DNA from: Akkermansia muciniphila
GTDB lineage: Bacteria; Verrucomicrobiota; Verrucomicrobiia; Opitutales; UBA953
Direction: 5' to 3'
Assembly: GCA_943331445.1 (NCBI GenBank)
Contig: CALQLO010000009.1
Span: 1 to 64,000 of the forward strand
DNA length: 64,000 nt
Shown: positions 12,732 to 20,891 of the stretch, one piece after another
Layout: the number at the start of each line of letters is the position of its first letter
How positions within the stretch are numbered: the stretch's first letter is position 1
Program-made: the position numbers and the translations under genes
Notes under the pieces: model-generated
Database searches by the model: none
The model's input: the letters and a program-made list of their open reading frames with translations, nothing else
Told to the model about the DNA's origin: nothing

Positions 12732-13759
12732 TCGACGGCCATCATCATACTGGCGAGACCACTTCCGATTCCCAGGAGTGCGACGCGTTCACCTGGCTTG
12801 ATCCACCCTTCCGCCAACCCGAGCGCCAACGTGGCGGGCACCGAGACCGAGCCGACATTACCGAGACGATCGAAGCTTTGATAATCTTTCGACGGGTCGA
12901 GGCCAAGTTTCTCAAAAAGCAGCGAGGAGTGGCGGCGGCCTACCTGGTGCGTCACCACGCGATGCGGCGTGGATTCATCCCAGCCCGTCGCACCCTTGAA
13001 ACGGCCCCAGCAGCGCTGAGCCAATGCGACGCCAGCGGCGAGCAAAGCCTCGGAGTCAGTACGCATATCCAGTTCAGAAAAAGAAGAGTCGCCCTCGCAA
13101 AGTCCATTGGCGGAGGAGTCGGTTTCGGCGGCACCACCAAGCAGGCGGATCGCACCGGGAAGGGCCAAGTCATCGCGACACACGACAGCGGCAGCACCAC
13201 CCGCACCAATCGTGAGATTTGCGAAGTAGGGCTTAATCGTCTCACGCGTTAGGGTGAGGTCTTCATTCAGCAGACGGATGGTGCGCTCGACGAGCGGGCG
13301 GCCGTCTTCTCCAGAGCAGACTAACGCGCGGCGAATTAAACCGGACTCCACCATTCCTGCCGCAAGGGCCACCGCATTCAGAAAACCCAAACAAGCGTTA
13401 GATACATCGAGAATCTGCGCCTGTGGACCGAGGCCAAGCAACCCATGTACGTAGGCAGCCGTGGAGGGTTCAAGCCGATCACGGCAGACGGACGAATGAA
13501 TGAGCAGATCAATATCGGCTGGGCCGACGCCCGCGGCTTGCATCGCGCGACGACCGGCGAGCGCGGAAACGGCGGACGGGCGAATCGCCTGCGGCCAGAA
13601 GCGGCGCTCACGAATGCCCGTCATCAACTCAAGTCGGCCCTCGGGGAGCTTCAGACGGCCGTAAAGAGGTGCCAGGCGCCGCTCTACCTCATCCGAAGTC
13701 CAAACCTCGGGAGGAAGCTCGGCCACAAGGCCGGATAAAACTGTGCGCTTGAAAATCAC
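12722..13759 (-). CDS. oleA: OleA-like long-chain acyl-CoA/ACP condensing thiolase
   Basis: 345-residue thiolase-fold enzyme of the KAS III/OleA group. OleA joins two fatty acyl chains head-to-head by a non-decarboxylative Claisen condensation into a beta-keto acid. Visible residues are the nucleophile Cys123 (VSNACLGF), the His in VVTHQVGRRH and the Asn in GNVGSVSVP. RDRLEPSTAAYV and the C-terminal ALLGIGSGL match OleA better than FabH. I chose the GTG at 13759 because it overlaps the fabI stop as GTGA and the protein then begins VIFKRTVLSGL, like known OleA proteins. A FabH-like role in priming cannot be excluded from sequence alone. Confidence 0.82.
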   Translation of the reverse strand: MIFKRTVLSGLVAELPPEVWTSDEVERRLAPLYGRLKLPEGRLELMTGIRERRFWPQAIRPSAVSALAGRRAMQAAGVGPADIDLLIHSSVCRDRLEPSTAAYVHGLLGLGPQAQILDVSNACLGFLNAVALAAGMVESGLIRRALVCSGEDGRPLVERTIRLLNEDLTLTRETIKPYFANLTIGAGGAAAVVCRDDLALPGAIRLLGGAAETDSSANGLCEGDSSFSELDMRTDSEALLAAGVALAQRCWGRFKGATGWDESTPHRVVTHQVGRRHSSLLFEKLGLDPSKDYQSFDRLGNVGSVSVPATLALGLAEGWIKPGERVALLGIGSGLASMMMAVECQ

Positions 13760-14562
13760 GCTCCTGGAAGGCGGGAAGATGCAGCTACCAACTCTTCGTC
13801 GAAGAAATTCCAACCCATCCCAGCATCGACGACGATGCCCTGCCCATTGATGCCGCTCGAGCGTGGCGAGAGCAGCCAGACGGCGGTATCGGCGACCTCC
13901 TGGGTCTTTAGGGCTTCTTTACGGAAGGTCATTTTCTCGGCGTGCAGGTAGTTGTGGAGATAGCCAGGGATGCCCGCGCTGGCGCTGGTCTTAAGGGGGC
14001 CGGCGTTGACGGAATTAAAGCGTACGCGCGAATCAGCTGAAAACGATTTCGCAAGGAAGCGACTCGCCGATTCGAGGGCAGCCTTAATCGGTGACATGTA
14101 GCCGTAGTTCGAAGCCGTCACCTGCGAAGAGATGCCGATGGAGACGATCGAGGCATCGGGCTTCAGGTGTGGCTTCAATGCACGCGAAAGTTCAACGAGC
14201 GAGAATGCGGAGATAGCGGTGGCCTGAAGGAAGTCCGCCCGGACGGTCTCATGGAAAGGCTGCATACCCTTTGAAAAATTGGCAAAGGCCACGCTGTGCA
14301 GCACGCCATCCAATGGGCCGTGTTCACGTCCAACGGCAGCAGCAAGGTCTTGCGTCTGCTTCTCGTGCTCGAGGTCGCAGAGGTAGACTGGCTTACCGTC
14401 GAGCAGGCCTTTCAGGGAGTCGAGCCGGGCCTGCGAGCGCACGGAGTAGACCACCTTGGCGCCTTCGGACTCAAGGGTCTTGGCGACGTGCCACGCGACC
14501 GATTTCTTGTTCGCAACGCCAAGGACAAGGAAGGTCTTACCAGTTAAGCCAAGAAAGGACAT
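13756..14562 (-). CDS. fabI: Enoyl-ACP reductase (FabI type)
   Basis: Short-chain dehydrogenase fold enzyme that reduces trans-2-enoyl-ACP to acyl-ACP with NAD(P)H, the last step of each type II fatty-acid elongation round. The nucleotide-binding segment GVANKKSVAWHVAK is the FabI variant of the Rossmann glycine motif. The catalytic pair is Tyr and Lys in YGYMSPIK (Tyr-x6-Lys). 268 residues is normal. It sits 3 bases after fabZ and overlaps oleA by 3 bases at its stop, so the genes are translationally coupled. It would be the presumed target of triclosan-like inhibitors. Confidence 0.92.
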   Translation of the reverse strand: MSFLGLTGKTFLVLGVANKKSVAWHVAKTLESEGAKVVYSVRSQARLDSLKGLLDGKPVYLCDLEHEKQTQDLAAAVGREHGPLDGVLHSVAFANFSKGMQPFHETVRADFLQATAISAFSLVELSRALKPHLKPDASIVSIGISSQVTASNYGYMSPIKAALESASRFLAKSFSADSRVRFNSVNAGPLKTSASAGIPGYLHNYLHAEKMTFRKEALKTQEVADTAVWLLSPRSSGINGQGIVVDAGMGWNFFDEELVAASSRLPGA

Positions 14563-14565
14563 AGG

Positions 14566-15012
14566 TCAGGCGGGTTGGTCGACAAGGGCGAGAGCGAAAC
14601 GGATGGTCAAGACAGCCTTGCCATCGCGGCGCACCGTGCCCGTCATGAAATGGAACTGCTGAAGTGTCTCGACGAGTTTTACTTCGATTGAAACCGTATC
14701 ACCGGGCTTCACCATCCCCTTGAATTTGGCTTCTTCTATTCGGCAGAGCACTGGGGTCTTGCCGGACGGCACGCCGCCATCGGATTCGAGTTTCTTGGTG
14801 AGAAAAACCGCCCCTGCCTGAAAGACTGATTCACAGAGCAGGACGCCCGGCGTGATCGGATTGCCAGGGTAGTGGCCGGCGTAGAAAGGCTCGTCGGCGC
14901 GAAAGGTGCGGGTACAGGTGGCACCATCGGCCCGGACCTCATCGATACGGTCCAGGAACAGGAACGGCGGGCGATGAGGGATGGTGTCGAGGACAGCCTG
15001 CAACATGGGCAT
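14566..15012 (-). CDS. fabZ: 3-hydroxyacyl-ACP dehydratase (FabZ/FabA-like hotdog fold)
   Basis: Dehydrates 3-hydroxyacyl-ACP to enoyl-ACP in fatty-acid synthesis. The hotdog-fold signature is clear: IPHRPPFLFLDRI at the N terminus, the His of GHYPGNPITPG, and the Glu of LLCESVFQAGA as second catalytic residue. The start at 15012 is supported by a strong GGAGG seven bases upstream, one of the few good Shine-Dalgarno sequences in the window. It is the first gene of fabZ-fabI-oleA-oleB. At about 148 residues it is the normal size. Confidence 0.88.
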   Translation of the reverse strand: MPMLQAVLDTIPHRPPFLFLDRIDEVRADGATCTRTFRADEPFYAGHYPGNPITPGVLLCESVFQAGAVFLTKKLESDGGVPSGKTPVLCRIEEAKFKGMVKPGDTVSIEVKLVETLQQFHFMTGTVRRDGKAVLTIRFALALVDQPA

Positions 15013-15100
15013 ATTTTTGCCTCCAGACGGACGGACAAGCGACACGAAAACACTGTCGGACGCATTTGCCTTTTACCAGACACCGCCCAACCTACCACGC

Positions 15101-15613
15101 ATGAAGACACTCTTCGCCTCCCTCCTTATGTCCCTCTTCCCCTTCTTCGGCAACGCCGCTGAAAAGCTCGCCGTTGGCGCGTCCATCCCTGACGTCACCT
15201 GCAACGACCAGGACGGCAAGGCCGTCTCCCTCACCAAGGAAGCAGCCAAGGGCTATCTGCTCGTTTACTTCTACCCCAAGGCCAAAACCGGCGGCTGCAC
15301 CAAGCAGGGTTGCTCACTGCGCGACAACTGGGAAGCCCTTCAAAAGGCTGGCGTGAACGTCCTCGGCGTCAGCACCGATGACGAGAAACTTCAGAAAGAG
15401 TTTAAGGAAGATCAGAAGTTTCCGTTCCGCCTCTTGGCTGATAAGGAAAAGAAAGCCGTCACCGAAGCTTTCGGTGTTAAAAATCTCGTGGGCATGGCCA
15501 GCCGCAGCGCCTTCCTCTTCAAGGACGGCAAGTGCGTGTATGCCGACCATAAGGGCCACACAAGCGACCAAGGTCAGGTAATCCTCGACTTCCTCAAGTC
15601 TGAGAAGAAGTAA
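15101..15613 (+). CDS. Exported PrxQ/Bcp-like peroxiredoxin
   Basis: Thiol peroxidase that reduces hydrogen peroxide and organic hydroperoxides. After a hydrophobic signal peptide (MKTLFASLLMSLFPFFGNAA) the AhpC/TSA domain follows. The peroxidatic Cys66 sits in the PxxxTxxC motif (PKAKTGGC), and Cys71 five residues later is the likely resolving cysteine, the atypical 2-Cys arrangement of PrxQ. The usual TPGC reads TGGC here. The frame is open upstream to 14981 but the ATG at 15101 gives the signal peptide directly. It diverges from fabZ and ends before a strong terminator. Confidence 0.87.
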   Translation: MKTLFASLLMSLFPFFGNAAEKLAVGASIPDVTCNDQDGKAVSLTKEAAKGYLLVYFYPKAKTGGCTKQGCSLRDNWEALQKAGVNVLGVSTDDEKLQKEFKEDQKFPFRLLADKEKKAVTEAFGVKNLVGMASRSAFLFKDGKCVYADHKGHTSDQGQVILDFLKSEKK

Positions 15614-15633
15614 GCCCGCTCGACACTTCCAAT

Positions 15634-15666
15634 AAAAAGGCCGCATCGAGTAATGCGGCCTTTTTT
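15634..15666. terminator. Bidirectional terminator between peroxiredoxin gene and prs
   Basis: 13-bp stem AAAAAGGCCGCAT with loop CGAGTA and six T after the right arm; the A-run on the left also gives a T-run on the minus strand. It lies between converging genes. Confidence 0.85.
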
Positions 15667-15683
15667 ACGTCCCGACAACAGGC

Positions 15684-16637
15684 TCAGTGTCCTTTAATCG
15701 GGAAGAGGTCCGTCACGCTGTTATTGCCGTGGATACGACGGATGGCATCGGACAGCAAGGGGGCGATCGAAAGCACGGTGATCGGCAAATCCTTCGGCCA
15801 GTCAGCCGGAACCGAGTTGGTCGTGATGACTTCATCGATGAGACCCTTACGCAGGCGCTCGAAAGCAATTTCCTGAATCATACAGTGGGAGACTACTGCG
15901 CGCACCGAGCGGGCACCGTTCTTTTTGAGTAGTTCGGCCGCAGCCACAAGCGTGCCAGCGGTCTCGGTCATGTCGTCGACCAAGATGATATCTCGGCCTT
16001 CGACTTCGCCGACCAGACTGGTGGCCTGCACCGTGGTTGCGCTGGTGCGACGCTTGGCCACGAAACCATAAGGTAAATTGAGCATGTCGGCCACGGCCGA
16101 GGCGTACTTCAAACCGCCGACATCAGGGGAGAAGACCGTAGCATCCTTGAGCCAAGGCTTGTTCTTGATGTGTGCATAGAACACCGGGGAAGCGTAGAGG
16201 TGGTCGACCGGAATATCGAAGAAGCCCTGAATCTGCTGGGCGTGCAGATCGACCGTCAGCACGCGGTTGGCACCGGCGGCCGTGAGCAGATTCGCGACGA
16301 GCTTAGCGGTGATGGGCACGCGGGGCTTATCCTTACGATCCTGACGGGCGTAGCCGAAGAAAGGAATGACTGCGGTGATGCGAGCGGCCGAGGCGCGGCG
16401 CATGGCGTCGATCATAATCAGCAACTCCATGATCCGATCGTTGGCTGGAGCGCTGGTCGGCTGAACGACATAGACATCGCAGCCGCGGATATTCTCATTG
16501 ATCTGCACGAACGTCTCACCGTCAGGGAAACGATTAACGGTCGCCGAACCCAGTGGCACGCCGAGATGTTCGCAGATTTCTTTAGCCAATGCCGGGTTGG
16601 CATTGCCGGTGAAAATCTTCATCTCTGGTGCGCTCAT
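15684..16637 (-). CDS. prs: Ribose-phosphate pyrophosphokinase
   Basis: Makes PRPP from ribose 5-phosphate and ATP for purine, pyrimidine, His and Trp synthesis. 317 residues, the standard class I length. The N-terminal MKIFTGNANPALA, the RFPDGE segment, ATP-binding FFGYARQDRK, the VDLHAQQIQGFF metal-binding motif and the PRPP loop DIILVDDMTETAGT are all present. The start may be the ATG at 16637 or five codons later. It lies 5 bases after lpxD at the end of a long minus-strand array, and supplies PRPP to the pyrE product coded at 55948. Confidence 0.95.
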   Translation of the reverse strand: MSAPEMKIFTGNANPALAKEICEHLGVPLGSATVNRFPDGETFVQINENIRGCDVYVVQPTSAPANDRIMELLIMIDAMRRASAARITAVIPFFGYARQDRKDKPRVPITAKLVANLLTAAGANRVLTVDLHAQQIQGFFDIPVDHLYASPVFYAHIKNKPWLKDATVFSPDVGGLKYASAVADMLNLPYGFVAKRRTSATTVQATSLVGEVEGRDIILVDDMTETAGTLVAAAELLKKNGARSVRAVVSHCMIQEIAFERLRKGLIDEVITTNSVPADWPKDLPITVLSIAPLLSDAIRRIHGNNSVTDLFPIKGH

Positions 16638-16642
16638 GTCAG

Positions 16643-17686
16643 TTAACGTTTAGCAGAGTCCAAGGAGGCGGCGAGCGAATCAACCTTTTTGAACAAATCA
16701 GGTAGACGGCGGGAAAGCACGACTAGGCGGCGCTCGAGGCCGAACGGCACGGCGGGCGTCCCGTTCATGAAGCCGTCGGCGGGGACGTCCTCAAAGAGTC
16801 CCGTCTGGGCTCCGAGTTTAACACGATCGCCCAGGGTCAGATGGCCAGCGACGCCCGATTGGCCACCGAGGACGCAATGGTCTCCTAGCGTGGTACTACC
16901 GGCAATGCCGACCTGCGCGGTGATTAAACATTGGCGGCCAATGCGCACATTATGGGCGATTTGGACAAGGTTATCGATTTTGGTGCCCCGCCCTACGACG
17001 GTCTTGCTGAAGCGAGCCCGATCGAGGGTGGAGTTAGCACCAATCTCCACATCATCCTCTAACACCACATTGCCGATCTGCGGAATTCGGTGAATCTCAC
17101 CATTAACGGGTTCATAGCCAAAGCCGTCGGAACCGATCACGGCGCCCGACTGAATGCGGCAGCGGGCGCCAAGAATACAGTAATCCCCCACGACAACACC
17201 GGGCTTAAGCCAGCAATCAGGACCGATGCTGGCCTGCGCCCCGACGTGACACCGGGCTTCCAGAACGGCCCCCGACGAAATTACCGCACCGTCTCCGATA
17301 ATGCATAGCGGGCCGACATAGGCCGCGGCATGAATTTTAGCGGTCGGGGCGACAATGGCGGAGGCGTGCACGCCAGGTGATGGACGCGGCCAGAGCCGGG
17401 ATTCGAGCACCGAGCAAAGTAAAGCAAGGGCGTAGGAGGGATTATCGACGCGAAGGAAGGCCTGACCCGAAGCAGGCTTAGCTTCAAAGGTAGCGGGGAC
17501 TAGAATGACGCCAGCCTTGGAGGCAGCCACCGAAGCGGCGTACTTAAGATTCCCAAGGAAGGTGAGGTCCGCAGGGGTCGCTTCATCGAGTGCAGCGATA
17601 CCCGTAATCAGCCCGGTAAAGACACCCTCGACCGACTTCGCCCCGGTGAGGGAGATCAGTTCGGCGATGGTGAAGGAGGGCGTCAT
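16643..17686 (-). CDS. lpxD: UDP-3-O-acylglucosamine N-acyltransferase
   Basis: Third step of lipid A synthesis: transfers a 3-hydroxyacyl chain from ACP to the amine of UDP-3-O-acylglucosamine. An N-terminal uridine-binding domain (about residues 1-105) is followed by a left-handed beta-helix of hexapeptide repeats. The catalytic His is in QIAHNVRIG, and [22 protein letters not shown] continues the helix as in LpxD. 347 residues is typical. It shows that the organism makes lipid A. A hairpin at 17700 separates it from ompH. Confidence 0.93.
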   Translation of the reverse strand: MTPSFTIAELISLTGAKSVEGVFTGLITGIAALDEATPADLTFLGNLKYAASVAASKAGVILVPATFEAKPASGQAFLRVDNPSYALALLCSVLESRLWPRPSPGVHASAIVAPTAKIHAAAYVGPLCIIGDGAVISSGAVLEARCHVGAQASIGPDCWLKPGVVVGDYCILGARCRIQSGAVIGSDGFGYEPVNGEIHRIPQIGNVVLEDDVEIGANSTLDRARFSKTVVGRGTKIDNLVQIAHNVRIGRQCLITAQVGIAGSTTLGDHCVLGGQSGVAGHLTLGDRVKLGAQTGLFEDVPADGFMNGTPAVPFGLERRLVVLSRRLPDLFKKVDSLAASLDSAKR

Positions 17687-17699
17687 GGTCTCAAATGAA

Positions 17700-17723
17700 G
17701 CGCCCCTGTTTAGTCAGGGGCGC
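17700..17723 (-). terminator. Hairpin between ompH and lpxD (attenuator or weak terminator)
   Basis: Perfect 9-bp stem GCGCCCCTG/CAGGGGCGC with a 6-base loop. On the minus strand it is followed by TTCATTTG, less T-rich than a strong terminator. It may tune how much transcript passes from ompH into lpxD and prs. Confidence 0.45.
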
Positions 17724-17730
17724 GAGGGTC

Positions 17731-18360
17731 TTATTTAGCGGCCGGCTTATCGCCGGCAGGCGAAGCGGCAGGCACGGCAACTGGGACGGGGGCAGCCGCA
17801 GGGGCCGCCGTGGATGCGGCAGGCTTGTAAGTAGAGTTCAGCTCCTTCAGGACATCTTCGGTCACATCGAGCGAAGCGTCCGAGAAGAAGATGGCGCCCT
17901 TACCGAGGATTAACTGGAGTCCCTTGGCTTTGGCCACCTTCTCCGACTGTGCGCGGATATCAGCGAAGATCTGTTTGTTCATCTCCCCTGCCCGCTGCTG
18001 AATCAGTCCCTGGGCTTCGTTGATGAAATTCTGCAACTCGCCACGGCGCTGATTGAAGGTGGCATTCTTAGCCTCGAGCTCCGCGGTCACGGTTTTCTTG
18101 CCGTTTTCGCTGAGCATCGGGTCTTGGGCCCGCTTGGCGATACCCTGCAGCTCATCGCGGAGCTGAACAACTGCCTTTTCACGCTCACCCAGCGCCGCCT
18201 GCGCGGTCTCCTGGGATTTACGCATGTCGGCCTGCAAATCGAGGGCCTTGGTGTATTTCTTAAAGATTTCGGCTTCATCCACGACGCCGTAACCGGCGGC
18301 GGAACAAGCAGAGGCGGCGCAAAGCACGAAGAGGGCGTACAGGGACTTCATAGTAAGCAA
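17731..18360 (-). CDS. OmpH/Skp-family periplasmic chaperone
   Basis: Skp-like chaperone that holds unfolded outer-membrane proteins in the periplasm. It has an N-terminal signal peptide (MKSLYALFVLCAASACSAA), then GYGVVDEAEIFKKYTKA, the start of the Skp core, and a long charged coiled-coil hairpin (about residues 45-145). The C-terminal 40 residues are Ala/Pro-rich, which is not part of the family core. The ATG three codons in (18351) may be the true start. It lies directly after bamA and before lpxD, the classical bamA-skp-lpxD order. Confidence 0.85.
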   Translation of the reverse strand: MLTMKSLYALFVLCAASACSAAGYGVVDEAEIFKKYTKALDLQADMRKSQETAQAALGEREKAVVQLRDELQGIAKRAQDPMLSENGKKTVTAELEAKNATFNQRRGELQNFINEAQGLIQQRAGEMNKQIFADIRAQSEKVAKAKGLQLILGKGAIFFSDASLDVTEDVLKELNSTYKPAASTAAPAAAPVPVAVPAASPAGDKPAAK

Positions 18361-18389
18361 AGAAAGCAGGAATCAGCTCTGGTTGGCAA

Positions 18390-20891
18390 TCAAAACACCG
18401 TCCCAAAACTGAAGTTAAACTTCATCCCGCCCGCATTAAGCTTCTGACCGGCATTGATCTGGCCGACGGGAATCTTGGTGGACTGAAGCGGGAAACCGAA
18501 ATCTAGGCGCATGACCGCCCCACCCAAGAGGATGCGCATACCTACGCCCCAGTCGGCATTCGCTTCGGACACGCTGAAGTCGGTCTCAGACCGATTCACG
18601 AGGCCGTAATCAAGGAAAGCCGCAAGGTGTAGATTCTCGGCCGCCTTGATGGTGTACTCGGTGCTGAAGTAGCCGTACGTGAGGCCACCCATCGGCTGAT
18701 TACCGAACGACGTGTCGTAAGTAGAATACGAACCGACGTCATTGTAATTAAAGCCACGCATGTCGTAAGCCCCGCCGAGGTAGAACCGTTCATAGAACGG
18801 CAGGTAGCCCCCAGAACCAGTGAGCAAACCGACGCGACCGATGACCGAAACCGTCTGCTCCGCCGTGGGCGAAACCAAGAACCAGCGACCCGCACGCGCT
18901 TCAGATTTCAGGTATTTGAGATTACCGCCCAAGCCGTTACCGGCGAGTTCCTCAGTGAGCGAGATGCGGGAGCCTTTTGTCGGGAAGTTATACTCATCGC
19001 GTGTATCGTAGACGAGCGAGGCCGACAGCGAGGAGATGACCTTGGGGTGGCCGTTCTCGGTGACCACGTCAGCGGGAGCGGAGGCCGTCACATTGCCGAC
19101 ACTTACGCGGCGGAGGTTGTAGGCAATCCGGCCTTCAATATCGCGGAAGATACGGCGGCGGGCGTAAAGACTGGCACCCTCCGTCAGCACGGAATAATTG
19201 GCCGAAGCGTAGCCAGCGTAGCGTCGCTCCAGCGAGTAGCCGACCGCCAGATCGCGACCCCAGAGTGCTGGCTCCTCAAAGGAATGTTCCAACGCGCTCG
19301 ACAGTGAGCCGACTTCGAGTCGGACACGGAACTTTTGGCCGCCGCCACGATAAAACCCTTCGGAATTCGAGTAATCGAAATTGGCTTCGGTATATTCAAC
19401 GAAACCAACGATGCCTTGAACCGTATTATAGCCAGCGCCGAAACTCACCGAGCCGGTGGGACCCTCCTTCACGGTGATCCGTAAATCGCGCTGACCGGGC
19501 ACGGTGGTAGGCTGAGGCGTCACGCGAACTTCTTCGAAAAACTGGGTGTTACGGAGACGGGCCTCGGAGACCCGCGTGCGAGCGAGGTCAAAGACTTCGC
19601 CAGGCCCGAGGGCGAGTTCACGGGCGATGACCGTAGAACGGGTTTTAGTGTTACCCTGGATTTCCACGGCCCGCACCGTGAAGCGCTGACCTTCATTAAT
19701 CGTAAATTTAAGTTCGATGGCACCGGTCTCGAGCACGGGCTTGCGCACGAGTTCGACCTGGGTGCTGATGTAGCCCATCTGGCCGTAATATTCGCGCAGC
19801 TTATCAACCGCAACTTCGACGGCCGTGGTGGAGAACGAATCACCCGTGGCAATGTGATCGATGTCGACAGGGTGAGCGCCCCGGCGGAGCGAAGGGGAAG
19901 CGATGACCTTGAGCAGCGATTCCGTTGAGAAAATCGGCTCTCCGGCGGCCAGGCGATTTCCCTCAATCGAAATCTTCCCGATGGAATAACGGGGGCCTTC
20001 CTTCACCTTGAAGACGGTGTCGAGCCAGCCACTGCCAGCCTCCAGGTTCTTGATCTTACAAACTTTCTGCGGGTCGAGATCCTCGATTTGGACGTCAAGA
20101 AAACCCTTTGAACGGTAATAGTCGCGGATGCGCTGGCAGTCTTTCCGATAGTCTTCCGGATCAAGACGACCACCCGAAGTCAACCAGGAGAACTTCCACC
20201 AGCGCCAATTCGAGGCCTTCAGGTCGGCGCCAGCGATAATCTGTTCCTGCGTCATCTTTTCAGCACCCTCGATGCGGATTTCATCTACCCGGAGATCCGC
20301 ACCTTCATTGATGACGATGACAAGCTGAACCTCGGTCTTACTATTCTTGCCTTTAACCAACTGAGGATCAACGACCGTAAAGGGACGCTTCTTGCGAAGT
20401 TCGGCTTGCAGTTTGAGCACCGCACGACGGAGAACGGCTGGATCGAGGGGTTCACCCACTTTCACATCCTCAAGCGCGACGGTCCCACCGAAGAGGCTGC
20501 TACTACCGGTGCGGTCGACGAGCCCTTCGCCCCCGATATATTCAATGCTTTTTAAAATACTCCGCGGCGTGACAATGACTTCGACGTCCACCTTGCCTGA
20601 CTGGGTATCGAGCTTCGGCACAACCTCAACCTGCTCGAAGCGACCAGTTGCATAGAGCGAACGGACCGTGCTGGCGACCGCGTCAGTCGTGTAGGGCTCC
20701 CCTGGGCGCAGGGCCACGAATCCGAGGACAAACTGTTCGGAGGCGACCCCGAGTTCGGTAGTGACCCGAATCGACTTCACGCTCGGATCCTTGACCTCGG
20801 TCAAGGCCTGGGCGGTCGAAGCCAGCGGGCTCAGCGCTAGGGCGAAACAGGCGGCACGGAGCCAGCTGCGGCATAGGGGGGCATTATTCAT
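18390..20891 (-). CDS. bamA: Outer-membrane protein assembly factor BamA
   Basis: Omp85 insertase that folds beta-barrel proteins into the outer membrane. A signal peptide (up to ALSPLASTAQA) is followed by a string of POTRA domains, recognisable by segments such as VKSIRVTTELGVAS, VDEIRIEGAEK, SIGKISIEGNRLAAGEP and TVRAVEIQGNTKT. The C-terminal half is a 16-strand barrel ending in FNFSFGTVF with the terminal Phe used for recognition. The ATG at 20891 (MNNAPLCRSWLR) is chosen because it starts the signal peptide; it overlaps the dnaB end by 8 bases. Length then is 833 residues. Confidence 0.93.
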   Translation of the reverse strand: MNNAPLCRSWLRAACFALALSPLASTAQALTEVKDPSVKSIRVTTELGVASEQFVLGFVALRPGEPYTTDAVASTVRSLYATGRFEQVEVVPKLDTQSGKVDVEVIVTPRSILKSIEYIGGEGLVDRTGSSSLFGGTVALEDVKVGEPLDPAVLRRAVLKLQAELRKKRPFTVVDPQLVKGKNSKTEVQLVIVINEGADLRVDEIRIEGAEKMTQEQIIAGADLKASNWRWWKFSWLTSGGRLDPEDYRKDCQRIRDYYRSKGFLDVQIEDLDPQKVCKIKNLEAGSGWLDTVFKVKEGPRYSIGKISIEGNRLAAGEPIFSTESLLKVIASPSLRRGAHPVDIDHIATGDSFSTTAVEVAVDKLREYYGQMGYISTQVELVRKPVLETGAIELKFTINEGQRFTVRAVEIQGNTKTRSTVIARELALGPGEVFDLARTRVSEARLRNTQFFEEVRVTPQPTTVPGQRDLRITVKEGPTGSVSFGAGYNTVQGIVGFVEYTEANFDYSNSEGFYRGGGQKFRVRLEVGSLSSALEHSFEEPALWGRDLAVGYSLERRYAGYASANYSVLTEGASLYARRRIFRDIEGRIAYNLRRVSVGNVTASAPADVVTENGHPKVISSLSASLVYDTRDEYNFPTKGSRISLTEELAGNGLGGNLKYLKSEARAGRWFLVSPTAEQTVSVIGRVGLLTGSGGYLPFYERFYLGGAYDMRGFNYNDVGSYSTYDTSFGNQPMGGLTYGYFSTEYTIKAAENLHLAAFLDYGLVNRSETDFSVSEANADWGVGMRILLGGAVMRLDFGFPLQSTKIPVGQINAGQKLNAGGMKFNFSFGTVF

